Origin: Clostridia bacterium
GTDB lineage: Bacteria; Bacillota; Clostridia; Oscillospirales; CAG-272
DNA: 42,502 bases
Reading direction: 5' to 3'
Assembly (NCBI GenBank): GCA_017399105.1
Contig: JAFQEJ010000046.1
Span: 1-42,502, forward strand
Shown: positions 16,645 through 25,371 of the stretch, piece by piece
Layout: each line of letters begins with the position of its first letter
How positions within the stretch are numbered: position 1 is the first letter of the stretch
Translations under genes and position numbers: made by a program
The notes under the pieces: generated by a model
What the model was told of the DNA's origin: nothing
The model's database searches: none
What the model saw: the letters and a program-made list of their open reading frames with translations, nothing else

Positions 16645-17946
16645 ATGGATTCAACCATGGATAAAATCGTTATAAACGGAGGAACTCCCCTCGTCGGTTC
16701 GATTGAAGTCAGCGGTATGAAGAACGCTGCTCTCGCCGTGATTATGGGATGCCTTCTTGTTGAAGATAAATGTATTATTGAGAATCTGCCCGATATCAAT
16801 GATGTCCGCCTTTCGCTGGATATCCTTGCTCATATGGGCGCGAAAATCCGTCTTATTGCTAACGATACCTACGAAATTGATACCACAAACGCCATTGGCG
16901 GTACCTCTCCCCTTGAGCTGGTGCGCAGAATGCGCGGCTCTTCCTACCTGATTGGTGCTGAGCTGGGACGCTTCAACCGATCTCATGTGGGATATCCCGG
17001 CGGCTGTGATTTTGGCGTTCGTCCTATCGATCAGCATATTAAGGGCTTTGAAGCTCTGGGCGCTTCGGTTAATGTTGAAAGCGGCTATATCGATGCGACA
17101 GCAGAAAACGGATTGACCGCTGCCAACATCTATTTTGACCTTGTTACGGTAGGCGCGACCATCAATGTCATTCTTGCTGCTGTCAAGGCGAAAGGCACTA
17201 CCGTGATTGAGAATGCCGCAAGAGAGCCCCATGTGGTCGATCTTGCCAACTTCCTTAATAGCTGCGGTGCGAAGATCACGGGAGCCGGTACCGATGTGAT
17301 TAAAATCAAAGGCGTGGAACAGCTTCACGGCTGTACTTATGCCATCATCCCAGATATGATCGAAGCGGGAACCTACATGATCGCAGCAGCTGCCACAGGC
17401 GGAAAACTGAAGATCAACAACATCATTCCCAAGCATCTTGAGTCGATTTCTGCAAAGCTGGAGGAAATGGGCGTTACAGTGGAAGAGGATGATGAATATG
17501 TCATCGTTTCCCGTCAGAATAAACTGAACCGTGCCAATGTCAAGACGCTCCCCTATCCTGGTTTTCCCACCGATCTGCAGCCTCAGATTGCCGTTCTCCT
17601 CTGTCTTGCGGACGGTGTCAGCATTCTCAGCGAGAGCGTCTGGGATAACCGCTTCCGCTACACCGAAGAGCTTCGCCGCATGGGTGCTGAGATCAAGGTG
17701 GATGGCAAAACCGCAATCATCGAAGGCGGTGCACCTCTTTCAGCAGCCGCTGTGAAGGCAACCGACCTGCGTGCCGGAGCTGCTATGGTTATTGCGGGAC
17801 TTGCCATTGAAGGAAGAACCGAAATTGAAGAAATTCAGCTCATTGAACGCGGTTATGTGGATATTGTAGGAAAGCTTCGTGCAGTCGGTGCTGATATTAA
17901 GAAGATATCCTATCCCGATCCGGTAAGCTACGGCAAAGCAAACTAA
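16645..17946 (+). CDS. murA: UDP-N-acetylglucosamine 1-carboxyvinyltransferase
   Basis: This 433-residue EPSP-synthase-fold enzyme catalyses the first committed step of peptidoglycan synthesis, transferring enolpyruvate from PEP to UDP-GlcNAc. The phosphate-binding Lys26 lies in SGMKNAAL. The active-site loop PGGCDFGVRP carries Cys121, the residue alkylated by fosfomycin, so the target is of the sensitive type. 'PGFPTDLQPQ' and 'LRAGAAMVIAGL' are further family blocks. ATG 16645 is very close to GGAG (16639-16642), and ATG 16657 is a possible alternative start. Placement after the WalRK operon fits a cell-wall neighbourhood. Confidence 0.95.
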   Translation: MDSTMDKIVINGGTPLVGSIEVSGMKNAALAVIMGCLLVEDKCIIENLPDINDVRLSLDILAHMGAKIRLIANDTYEIDTTNAIGGTSPLELVRRMRGSSYLIGAELGRFNRSHVGYPGGCDFGVRPIDQHIKGFEALGASVNVESGYIDATAENGLTAANIYFDLVTVGATINVILAAVKAKGTTVIENAAREPHVVDLANFLNSCGAKITGAGTDVIKIKGVEQLHGCTYAIIPDMIEAGTYMIAAAATGGKLKINNIIPKHLESISAKLEEMGVTVEEDDEYVIVSRQNKLNRANVKTLPYPGFPTDLQPQIAVLLCLADGVSILSESVWDNRFRYTEELRRMGAEIKVDGKTAIIEGGAPLSAAAVKATDLRAGAAMVIAGLAIEGRTEIEEIQLIERGYVDIVGKLRAVGADIKKISYPDPVSYGKAN

Positions 17947-17956
17947 AAGCATAAAC

Positions 17957-17991
17957 AAAAGCGCAGTGTCTGCAATAGGCGCTGCGCTTTT
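17957..17991 (+). terminator. Terminator of murA
   Basis: AAAAGCGCAG (17957-17966) pairs perfectly with CTGCGCTTTT (17982-17991). The T run is built into the 3' arm, so the structure could work in both directions. Confidence 0.85.
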
Positions 17992-18034
17992 ATAGTAAAA
18001 TCTACGGTTTCTAATTAGAAAAAAGGTAGTGTAA

Positions 18035-18687
18035 ATGAATAAAATTAAACTCGCAATTTTTGATATGGATGGCGTTCTTGTTGACTCAGAACCTGCATTA
18101 CTCTTGCATCTATGGAGTCATTGAAAGAATACGGCATCACAGCGAATTATGAGGATTTCAAACCTTATACCGGTATGGGGGACGATGTGTTTATTGGCAA
18201 AGTTGCCGAGCAGTACGGCTTGAGGTACGAATTGTCCATGAAGGAGCGTGCCTACGAAATTTACTTCAACAAAGCCGCTGAGCGGGTTCTGGTATATCCA
18301 TGGTCAAGAAATCTGATTCTTACAATGAAAACGAACGGATATGCGGTTGCAGTGGCATCCTCTTCAGATTGTGTGAAGGTCGCACGCAATATTGAGTGTA
18401 TTGGTGTGGATGTCGAAATTTTTAATGCAGTCGTGACAAGCTGCGATGTGAAAAGCGATAAGCCGGCTCCCGATATTTTCTTGAAAGCCGCCGAATTATC
18501 GGGTTATGATGACGCTGAATCGGTGGTGTTTGAGGATTCGCTCTCGGGTGTTCGTGCGGCTAAGGCTGCTGGGGCATTCTGTATCGCCGTAACAACTTCT
18601 TTTCATAAAATAAAGCTGAAAGAAGCGGGCGCCGATGTTATCCTGGATGATCTCACGACCGCTCCCGATATCATCGGCGCACAGTAA
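18035..18687 (+). pseudogene. HAD-family phosphatase with a single-base frameshift
   Basis: Translation from ATG 18035 gives the HAD motif I FDMDGVLVDSEP and then runs into TGA near 18120. The rest of the protein continues without interruption in the -1 frame from about 18105 to TAA 18687. It includes motif II (AVASSSD), motif III Lys (SDKPAPDIF) and motif IV (VFEDSLSGVRAA). One missing base just after GAACCTGCA (about 18090-18100) would restore 'EPAITLASMESLKEYG'. The protein would be a beta-phosphoglucomutase-like phosphatase of about 217 residues with unknown sugar-phosphate substrate. Because there is a single lesion, sequencing error and recent mutation are equally possible. Its stop abuts that of the opposite gene. 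Confidence 0.88.
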
Positions 18688-20226
18688 TCATTTTAGCTTT
18701 TTTACCTCGTGGCTGCTGCGGTCAAAATAATAGCGCTCACCGCCCCTTCCAAAGTCGAAGGTATAGATCTCACCCGAAGGCGGAACGCGCTCTGTGACGG
18801 CGAAATTCCCTCTCAGAATAGATGGCAGCGGTGCGCTCTCGCCGGACAGCCAATCAAATCGGGCACACATCAAATAGGCTTCATCGAGCAGTCCGCGAGA
18901 TTGTGCAAAAGCAGCCAATCGCACGTGGGCATCCCGCTGTCCCAGCTTTTGTATGTCGGCGCAAAAATCACCCAGCTCGCGGAAAAGATCGAATGGGGAG
19001 CTGCTCTTCTGCACAAGATAATTTAGTGATTTTGCAAATTTTCCGCTGTTGGAGAAGCGGTCGACTACCTCATCGATGTGATGCAGGATCATAAGCTCCT
19101 CAAAGGAGATGAAATCATTTGCCAGAACCGTATAGGGCGGCTCACTCATGTAGCGATAACCCCATTTTTCTGCATTCTCACGAAGAGCTGAGCCCTTCAG
19201 AAGCTTCAGAAAGCCGAGCTGCAGCATATGGCAGGAGCCGTACACCATGTCAAAGGAACGACGCATCGAGGCGAGATCTTCCTCGGGAAGTCCGGCAATC
19301 AGATCCGCATGAATGTGCATGTTGCCGAGTGACATCAATCTCTTCAAGCTGGCGATCACAGCCTCGCTGTCATCGGTGCGGGAAATTGCGCGGAGTGTGT
19401 TCGGATTGGTCGACTGCACGCCTGCCTCCAATTGAATCCGATCCTTGGGAAGCGAAGCGAGAATGGCGAAATCTTCCTCATCAAGAAGCGATGCGCAGAT
19501 TTCAAAATGATAGGTTTTTGTAAATCTTTCCTCGCGGAGCCCGCGCCAGATTATCCTTGCCCGCTCACGGTCAAAGTTAAAGGTACGGTCGACAAATTTG
19601 ATAATCCGCGCATCAGGACAGCTTTTCTCAAACTCTTCAAGCTCAGCCAGCGTCACCTCAGCAGATTTTGCACGAACGCTGCCGCTCAGCGAAGATAAAC
19701 AGTAGGCACACCGATAAGGACATCCGCGGGAGGATTCATAATAAACCATCTGCCCTCTGCGGCTGTCATCATATAAAATACCGGCATGATCAAAGCTGCT
19801 GTAGGGTCTGCCATCAAGAATCCGCAATGCTGCTTTTCCTTCGGCGAGATCAGTGCAAAGGGATGTCAGTGCATCCTCTCCTTCACCGCGAATGAGATGG
19901 TCGATGAAAGGGTGAGCATCAAGGAATGGCTCATCCTCAAAGGAAACCTCTGGACCTCCGAAGATGATTTTACATGCGGGGAGGAGACTTTTTAAATCAC
20001 AGGCAAGAGAGAGCATCTCCCGCAGATTCCAGATATAGCAGGAAAAACCGTAGACATCTGCCCTTTCTTCATACAGAGATGCCAGCATCCGATCGCGCCG
20101 ATCCTTGAGTGCTCCTTCTATAACCCGAACCTCAAAGCCGGCGGCATCAAGCGGTTTCCTCAGTGCGCGGATGGCAAGATTGGTATGAATATAAGCGGCG
20201 TTCAATGCAAAAAGTATAATTTTCAA
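18688..20226 (-). CDS. B12-binding-domain radical SAM protein
   Basis: This 512-residue protein has an N-terminal cobalamin-binding-like Rossmann domain (1-130, opening MKIILFALNAAYIHTNLAIR, a hallmark of this group). A radical SAM domain with the cluster motif Cys169-x3-Cys173-x2-Cys176 follows, then a C-terminal DUF4080-type region. No substrate can be named; relatives are methyltransferases or other C-C bond-forming enzymes. The frame is open to 20247, but a TTG start at 20226 is chosen: GGAG lies 6 bases upstream and the N-terminus then matches the family. It is probably co-transcribed with the ATPase gene upstream. Its stop directly abuts the HAD stop on the other strand. Confidence 0.88.
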   Translation of the reverse strand: MKIILFALNAAYIHTNLAIRALRKPLDAAGFEVRVIEGALKDRRDRMLASLYEERADVYGFSCYIWNLREMLSLACDLKSLLPACKIIFGGPEVSFEDEPFLDAHPFIDHLIRGEGEDALTSLCTDLAEGKAALRILDGRPYSSFDHAGILYDDSRRGQMVYYESSRGCPYRCAYCLSSLSGSVRAKSAEVTLAELEEFEKSCPDARIIKFVDRTFNFDRERARIIWRGLREERFTKTYHFEICASLLDEEDFAILASLPKDRIQLEAGVQSTNPNTLRAISRTDDSEAVIASLKRLMSLGNMHIHADLIAGLPEEDLASMRRSFDMVYGSCHMLQLGFLKLLKGSALRENAEKWGYRYMSEPPYTVLANDFISFEELMILHHIDEVVDRFSNSGKFAKSLNYLVQKSSSPFDLFRELGDFCADIQKLGQRDAHVRLAAFAQSRGLLDEAYLMCARFDWLSGESAPLPSILRGNFAVTERVPPSGEIYTFDFGRGGERYYFDRSSHEVKKLK

Positions 20227-20291
20227 AATAAGCTCCGATACAATCAATTTAATCTATTGTAACATAAACAGGAGCACGATACAAGGGCAGA

Positions 20292-21374
20292 TCAGTGAAA
20301 AATTTTTGCAATCAGGTCAGTAGTGAAGGCTTCCTTTGCCTCAAAATCCATGGCGGCTGAATAGATCTTCTCCAGAGCGAAATGCGTATTTTGAATTTCG
20401 GAAAAACAGAGAATTGCTTCTTTCTTTATCTCAGCGGCAGAACGGTGCAGGAAACGAAGCTTTGCTCTGTGTTCACGCAGATAATCACCATCAAGAAAGC
20501 GTGCCATGTTTATAATGCGCTCCCCTTCACGAATTTCTTCTGCATGTTCCTCGAAAATGCAGGCGGTGTCGCTTTCATGGATATAAAGTCCGTCCTCCAG
20601 TTCCGGATCAAGGGGGGAATAGGAGACAGTCAGATGCAATCCCTGTTTTGCGGCGACTCTGTGAAGCGCACGGAGAAAGAGATAACCGCAGCCTGCCGTA
20701 TTGCGTACAAGAACGCGATGCTTTGCCATATGCTCGAAGGTGTGGAAACGAACCTCGCCATTCATACCGATGCAGGAGAGGATGCGGAGTTCTTCTGAAC
20801 TCTCTTTGTTTCCTTTAATTCCGCGCAGCATGCGTTCAGCTGCCGCTGTCATCTTTTTATTATCCAACGCCCGACAGCTCACTGCTCTTGCCGAAGCTTC
20901 TACTCTTCCTGCCGCGGCGAGAAGGTCATAGACCGAGGTATAAAGTTGCGATTTTTTTTCGGTCAGTATACGGATTTCGTCGAGTTGACCACGAAGCTTT
21001 TTGCTGTCCCAAAAGGCTCCTACATTGAGAATATCCTCGAGTGCGCCTGCCATCTCGGGATCACGGGTATGAGGTGCGGTGCCATCGATGACGCCGACTT
21101 CGATTCCGCGGATAATGATGCCGTCAAGAGAGTGATCATCAGCCGAGCAGTAGTAATATTCTACCCGATATCCATGTTCTTCGGCTGCTTTGGCAATCTC
21201 CCGCATCAGATGCGATTTTCCGGTGCCGGGACCGCCTTTGATGATATAGAGTTTTGAAAGATTGTGGAAAATCTCCCCGAAAAAGCTGATGAATCCTTCA
21301 CGGCTGTTAACTGCGGCAAAATATTTTTCCTCGAATCCGGGCAAAATTTTCATCTGCAACGATTTTGCTGACAT
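20292..21374 (-). CDS. P-loop ATPase of the PRK06851 type
   Basis: This 360-residue protein has a Walker A motif GGPGTGKS at residues 47-54 and, further on, the blocks 'YYYCSADDHSLDGIII' and 'VIDGTAPHTRDPE' that mark a family of uncharacterised clostridial and bacillar ATPases (PRK06851-like, my recollection of the name). Members resemble nucleotide kinases and occur near sporulation or B12-related genes, but the function is unknown. Start ATG 21374 follows GAGGAG about 11 bases upstream. It ends 65 bases before the radical SAM gene on the same strand, so an operon is likely. Confidence 0.78.
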   Translation of the reverse strand: MSAKSLQMKILPGFEEKYFAAVNSREGFISFFGEIFHNLSKLYIIKGGPGTGKSHLMREIAKAAEEHGYRVEYYYCSADDHSLDGIIIRGIEVGVIDGTAPHTRDPEMAGALEDILNVGAFWDSKKLRGQLDEIRILTEKKSQLYTSVYDLLAAAGRVEASARAVSCRALDNKKMTAAAERMLRGIKGNKESSEELRILSCIGMNGEVRFHTFEHMAKHRVLVRNTAGCGYLFLRALHRVAAKQGLHLTVSYSPLDPELEDGLYIHESDTACIFEEHAEEIREGERIINMARFLDGDYLREHRAKLRFLHRSAAEIKKEAILCFSEIQNTHFALEKIYSAAMDFEAKEAFTTDLIAKIFH

Positions 21375-21458
21375 AATTATACACGCTCCTCAAAAATACG
21401 GCGGAATTTCCGCACTCAATCCATACTATGCAAAAATACCGATTTAGTGAGGCTTATC

Positions 21459-21956
21459 ATGAACAATATCAATCAAATTAAAAATCCTGAAGCAAAGCAT
21501 GTATCCCAGTCCAAGACTACGCAGATTCAGATTCTGATGCCAGAGCATATCAACGGCTATAACAGACTCTTCGGCGGCAAGCTGATGGAGTGGATCGATG
21601 TAGTCGCAGCAGTGGCTGCACGCCGTCACTCAGGCTGTAATGTGACCACTGCCTGCATCGATAACCTGCAGTTCAAGGATGGTGCTCATGTGAACAGTAC
21701 GATTGTCCTTGAGGGGCAGCTCACTTATGTGGGTACAACTTCCATGGAGGTGCGTGTCGATACCTATGTGGAGCGCTTGAACGGAGATAAGAAGCATATT
21801 AACCGTGCTTATCTCATTATGGTAGCCCTTGACGAGGATGAGCGTCCCTGTCCTGTACCCAAACTCATCTGTGACACAGACGAGGAGAGGGAAGAGTATC
21901 GCGCGGGTGAACTCAGAGCGAAGCTGAGAAAGCAGAGAAGAAACGAGCATTATTAA
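21459..21956 (+). CDS. Acyl-CoA thioesterase (hotdog fold)
   Basis: This 165-residue protein is a single hotdog domain of the YkhA/BACH acyl-CoA thioesterase group, with 'HINGYNRLFGGKLMEWID' and the following 'A...AARRHSG' and 'DNLQFKDG' blocks at about 25-70. It hydrolyses acyl-CoA to free acid and CoA in the cytoplasm; chain-length preference is not predictable. A GTG at 21447 is in frame, but TGAGG at 21448-21452 is well placed for ATG 21459. The gene is divergent from the ATPase gene, with about 84 bases between starts. Confidence 0.87.
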   Translation: MNNINQIKNPEAKHVSQSKTTQIQILMPEHINGYNRLFGGKLMEWIDVVAAVAARRHSGCNVTTACIDNLQFKDGAHVNSTIVLEGQLTYVGTTSMEVRVDTYVERLNGDKKHINRAYLIMVALDEDERPCPVPKLICDTDEEREEYRAGELRAKLRKQRRNEHY

Positions 21957-22033
21957 CCTGAATGATTTTAATGATAATAATAAATATCCGCACTGTATAA
22001 CAAATTATGTCGGATGCGGAAAGGAACGTAAAT

Positions 22034-23063
22034 ATGAATATTCATCTTATTTATCCTGTCAACGGTGAGATGGTTTCTCTTCTCGCTACATAGCATAAAG
22101 ATTTTTTGCGGGATGATGGATTTGAAGGCTTTGTCGGAAGAATCGATTATCTGGGCTTGATAAAAACCGGTGTTGAAGATTCTCACGGTGAACCTGTTAG
22201 AATTAATTATGAAATAGAGGGTGATCTTCCCGAACATGCGGATATTTACCTTGAGATAGCAGATGAAAAAAGCTTCTCAAAGGTAAGCAGATATTCCTGC
22301 AGTACAAAGCCATGTGAAGTTTATAATCTGTATATTGGCAGATGTTATTATTGGAGAGTCGGAGTTAATGTTGATGGGAATACATTAATCATGTCACAGA
22401 CCGCCTGCTTTGTGACCGAAAATATTGCTCCGCGTATGATTAAAGCGGAGAAAATCAGTAATATTCGTGATCTTGGAGAATGGAAAACAGTTGATGGAAG
22501 ACATGTCCGTCAAGACTTGCTTTTCAGAGAAAGCGAGTTCGACTCTTATCAGACGCTGACGCCCCAATCGAAGCATGTACTGCTTGGTAAGCTGAATCTT
22601 TAAACCGATCTGGATCTGCGAAAAGAGGCTGTCGGCAAGATTGATTCTTCTCTTCTTGATTCGAGTGTAAATCTGGCACTCATCCCCGTAGTGTCTTACT
22701 TTTACATGGAGGATACCAAAGAAGGTTATTTGAATGTATTTAAGCTGCTTGCCGATAAAGAAAATTATCCTGTTTACTTTCATTGTTGGGGGAATGTGAC
22801 GAACCGGTACTGTTGACGTCATAGTACTTTCACTGCTCGGCGTCAGTCAGGAGGATGTTTTATTGGATTATGATTTTACATTCTTTTCCGTATGGGGACC
22901 GAGAAGCGCCCAAGCCGGAGATTTTGTCCGGTTTTTGGAATATCTCGCAAAGTGGGGGAGCGAAGGTGACAGCTTTAAAACGAAGTGTGAGAACTGGCTG
23001 TTTGATATTGGTATAACGAAGGACGATGTTGATGCCATAAGAGAAATCATGCTTGAGGACTGA
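22034..23063 (+). pseudogene. Tyrosine phosphatase (DSP/PTP-like), multiply broken
   Basis: From ATG 22034 (AAAGGAA upstream) the frame hits TAG at 22091, TAA at 22601 and TGA at 22814, and then must shift to reach the end at 23063. Homology is clear through the lesions. An N-terminal fibronectin-like region (to about 22420) is followed by 'NIRDLGEW..DGR.VR..LLFRESE', 'TDLDLRKEA' just after the TAA, and 'LLADKENYPVYFHCWG' before the lost P-loop. The catalytic H-C-x5-R-T-G motif is wrecked by what looks like two one-base deletions at about 22794-22808, after which 'GVSQEDVLLDYDFTFF' continues in frame. Relatives of about 330 residues are tyrosine or dual-specificity phosphatases. This one is a true pseudogene. 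Confidence 0.87.
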
Positions 23064-23070
23064 ATGACAT

Positions 23071-23110
23071 ACAAAAGAGCTACCGCATGAAGATACGATA
23101 GCTCTTTTGT
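23071..23110. terminator. Bidirectional terminator between the phosphatase remnant and pduL
   Basis: ACAAAAGAGCTA (23071-23082) and TAGCTCTTTTGT (23099-23110) form a perfect 12-bp stem. T-rich sequence is present on both strands, so it can serve both convergent transcripts. Confidence 0.82.
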
Positions 23111-23128
23111 TTAATAGGGTATGTATAA

Positions 23129-23698
23129 TTATTTAACGATCTCTCCGTAGAACTGACCGAAAGCACATGCAGCGTTGGACTCGTCGGTGTCAATGTGCAT
23201 TGCGAGAGCAAAGCTGTCCTTAACGCGAACAACAACATCACCGTAGATGGTGGATCTGGGAGAGTCAAGCTTAACAGAAACGATCTCCTTGTCGGAAACT
23301 CCCAGCTCGGCTGCATCTGCGGGAGTCATGTGGATGTGGCGCTTAGCGATGATAACGCCGGCAGTGAGGTCTACTTCGCCGCAGGGACCAACAAGCTTGC
23401 AGCCAGGAGTGCCTGCCAGATCGCCGCTCTCACGAACGGGAGCATCGATACCGAGGGTTCTTGCATCGGTGTAGGAAATCTCAACCTGAGACTCGGGTCT
23501 TGCGGGACCGAGAACGATAACGTTAGCGATTTCGCGCTTGGGACCAACCAGCTTAACACGCTCTTCGCATGCAAACTGACCGGGCTGGCTGAGATCCTTC
23601 TTGTGTGTGAGGGTAGCGCCCTTACCGAAGAGAGTCTCGATGTCAGCGTCGGTGAGATGTACGTGTCTTGCCGAAGTTTCAACGATGAATTTAGCCAT
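23129..23698 (-). CDS. pduL: Phosphate propanoyltransferase, PduL type
   Basis: This 189-residue PduL-family phosphotransacylase interconverts acyl-CoA plus phosphate with acyl-phosphate plus CoA. Two half-domains carry the zinc-binding HVHL (about 13-16) and HIHM (about 121-124) motifs. There is no N-terminal encapsulation peptide and no microcompartment genes lie nearby. It is therefore probably a free cytosolic enzyme acting as the acetyl-CoA to acetyl-phosphate step of acetate fermentation in place of Pta. It has its own promoter and terminator. Start ATG 23698 follows AGGAG (about 23706-23710 on the + coordinate). Confidence 0.92.
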   Translation of the reverse strand: MAKFIVETSARHVHLTDADIETLFGKGATLTHKKDLSQPGQFACEERVKLVGPKREIANVIVLGPARPESQVEISYTDARTLGIDAPVRESGDLAGTPGCKLVGPCGEVDLTAGVIIAKRHIHMTPADAAELGVSDKEIVSVKLDSPRSTIYGDVVVRVKDSFALAMHIDTDESNAACAFGQFYGEIVK

Positions 23699-23780
23699 TG
23701 TAGTATTCTCCTGTATGATAATAAAATTTTTGCAGATAATAATTGCAGGAATATCCGTTTGATCTGCTCTTAACAGTCAT

Positions 23781-23809
23781 ATTATACCTCAAAACTGTAA
23801 AAAAGTAAA
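23781..23809 (-). promoter_or_regulatory. Promoter of pduL
   Basis: On the minus strand, TTTACT (23809-23804), 17 bases and TATAAT (23786-23781) lie about 83 bases upstream of the pduL start. I recognise nothing else in the leader. Confidence 0.78.
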
Positions 23810-23898
23810 GTGTAAAATGAGAATTTTCACAAACAAATAAAGCTGCAGCTATATTAACAATAAAAACGGAGATATCGATAGAATCGGGGGAATATATC

Positions 23899-24615
23899 AT
23901 GGTGAGAGAAAACAATGAAAACAGCATGGAGCTTGATGAAGATAAGCTGAATTCCATTGAAAAGAACGGCGATATCATCACGCGGCGTGACGGAATATCG
24001 ATTCACAGTCTCAGCATTATCGGACAGGTGGAGGGGCATTATATTCTCGGCAGTGCTCAAAAGGCTACCAAATATGAGCATATTATTCCGCTGCTTGTAT
24101 CGGTAGAGGAGAGCGAGGACGTGGATGGACTGCTTATATTGCTTAATACTATGGGCGGTGATGTGGAAGCCGGTCTGGCACTGGCTGAGCTGATTGCGAG
24201 CATGAGCAAGCCTACTGTGTCCATTGTCCTTGGCGGCGGTCATTCCATCGGTGTGCCCTTGGCTGTGTCGGCAAAGCGCTCCTTTATCGTCCCCTCTGCG
24301 ACTATGACCATCCATCCTGTTCGCATCAACGGGCTTGTGATCGGCGCACCTCAGACCTACTATTATTTTGAGCAGATGCAGGATCGCATTCTTGATTTTA
24401 TCTCTGACCATTCAAATGCAGATAAAGAAGAAATCAAAAAGCTGATGATGCGCACCGATCAGATTGCTACCGATATGGGCAGCGTCATAGACGGAAGACA
24501 GGCGGTGGATGCAGGGCTCATTGATGAAGTGGGCGGACTGTCTCAGGCACTGGATGCACTGAAGAAGATGATTCGAGAGGGAAAGGAAGAAAAGGTAGCG
24601 GGAGAGGGAAGATAA
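23899..24615 (+). CDS. TepA/ClpP-like serine protease
   Basis: This 238-residue protein has a ClpP/crotonase fold of the TepA (YmfB) subgroup found in Firmicutes. Catalytic Ser116 lies in GGGHSIGVPLA and His139 in TMTIHP; 'NTMGGDVEAGLALAELI' (about 83-99) is the oxyanion/nucleotide-like block. TepA was proposed to act in protein export or germination signal-peptide turnover in Bacillus, but its role is not settled. There is no signal peptide and no partner ATPase nearby. The gene reads away from pduL and ends 84 bases before the next two-component system. Confidence 0.85.
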   Translation: MVRENNENSMELDEDKLNSIEKNGDIITRRDGISIHSLSIIGQVEGHYILGSAQKATKYEHIIPLLVSVEESEDVDGLLILLNTMGGDVEAGLALAELIASMSKPTVSIVLGGGHSIGVPLAVSAKRSFIVPSATMTIHPVRINGLVIGAPQTYYYFEQMQDRILDFISDHSNADKEEIKKLMMRTDQIATDMGSVIDGRQAVDAGLIDEVGGLSQALDALKKMIREGKEEKVAGEGR

Positions 24616-24652
24616 AATAAATCAATTATACACTAAACGCAAACAAAACTTT

Positions 24653-24671
24653 AACATTTCCATGTTATACT
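24653..24671 (+). promoter_or_regulatory. Extended -10 promoter with an overlapping dyad
   Basis: TGTTATACT (24663-24671) is an extended -10 element without a recognisable -35. A short inverted repeat AACAT-N4-ATGTT (24653-24666) covers it and could be an operator, for instance for the response regulator just downstream. The dyad is short and could be chance. Confidence 0.45.
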
Positions 24672-24699
24672 ACCTCCATACAAGTGATGGAGGTTTTTC

Positions 24700-25371
24700 A
24701 TGTTCAAGATATTAGTTGTCGAGGATGACCGCGATCTGAACCGTTCGGTCTGTTCCTTTTTGAACCAAAGCGGCTATGAAGCCACGGGATGTCTCTGTGC
24801 AGATGAAGCATATGACGCTATGTATGAGACGATGTTCGACCTGATCATATCGGATATTATGATGCCCGATATCGACGGCTTTGAGTTCGCAAGGACGGTA
24901 CGTTCGCTGAATGAGGAGATTCCCATTCTTTTCATGACCGCGCGCGACGATTTTGCCTCCAAGCAGCGAGGGTATCGCGTTGGTATAGATGATTACATGG
25001 TCAAGCCTATCGATCTTGATGAACTCTTTCTTCGCATCGGTGCACTCCTGCGCCGCGCTAAGATCGCTTCAAGCCGTTCGCTTACCGTAGGAAGTTTCCG
25101 CATGGATGCCGACGAGCATACCGCCTATCTCGGCGAAGATGAGATACCACTCACCAACCGCGAATTCAGTTTGCTTTATAAGCTGTTATCATATCCCAAA
25201 AAGACCTTCACCCGCACGCAGCTTATGGATGAATTCTGGGATGCAGATACAGCTTCGGGGCCGCGTACCGTTGATGTCTATATGACAAAGCTTCGCGCTA
25301 AGCTGGCAGAATGTGACGACTTTGAAATCGTCACTGTTCACGGACTTGGGTACAAGGCGGTGATCAAGTGA
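24700..25371 (+). CDS. OmpR-family response regulator
   Basis: This 223-residue protein has a receiver domain (2-115) with acidic Asp9-Asp10, phospho-acceptor Asp52 in LIISDIMMP and the conserved Lys in MVKPID. A C-terminal winged helix follows at about 127-221 with 'TNREFSLLYKLLSYP'. It forms a two-component system with the kinase downstream, with a GTGA overlap of stop and start. The signal is unknown. Start ATG 24700 is preceded by GATGGAGG (24686-24693). Confidence 0.92.
   Translation: MFKILVVEDDRDLNRSVCSFLNQSGYEATGCLCADEAYDAMYETMFDLIISDIMMPDIDGFEFARTVRSLNEEIPILFMTARDDFASKQRGYRVGIDDYMVKPIDLDELFLRIGALLRRAKIASSRSLTVGSFRMDADEHTAYLGEDEIPLTNREFSLLYKLLSYPKKTFTRTQLMDEFWDADTASGPRTVDVYMTKLRAKLAECDDFEIVTVHGLGYKAVIK

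Noticed and set aside
23129..23698. Bacterial microcompartment locus around pduL
   Set aside because: No shell proteins, no encapsulation peptide and no signature enzymes nearby; PduL is more likely the free acetate-pathway enzyme.
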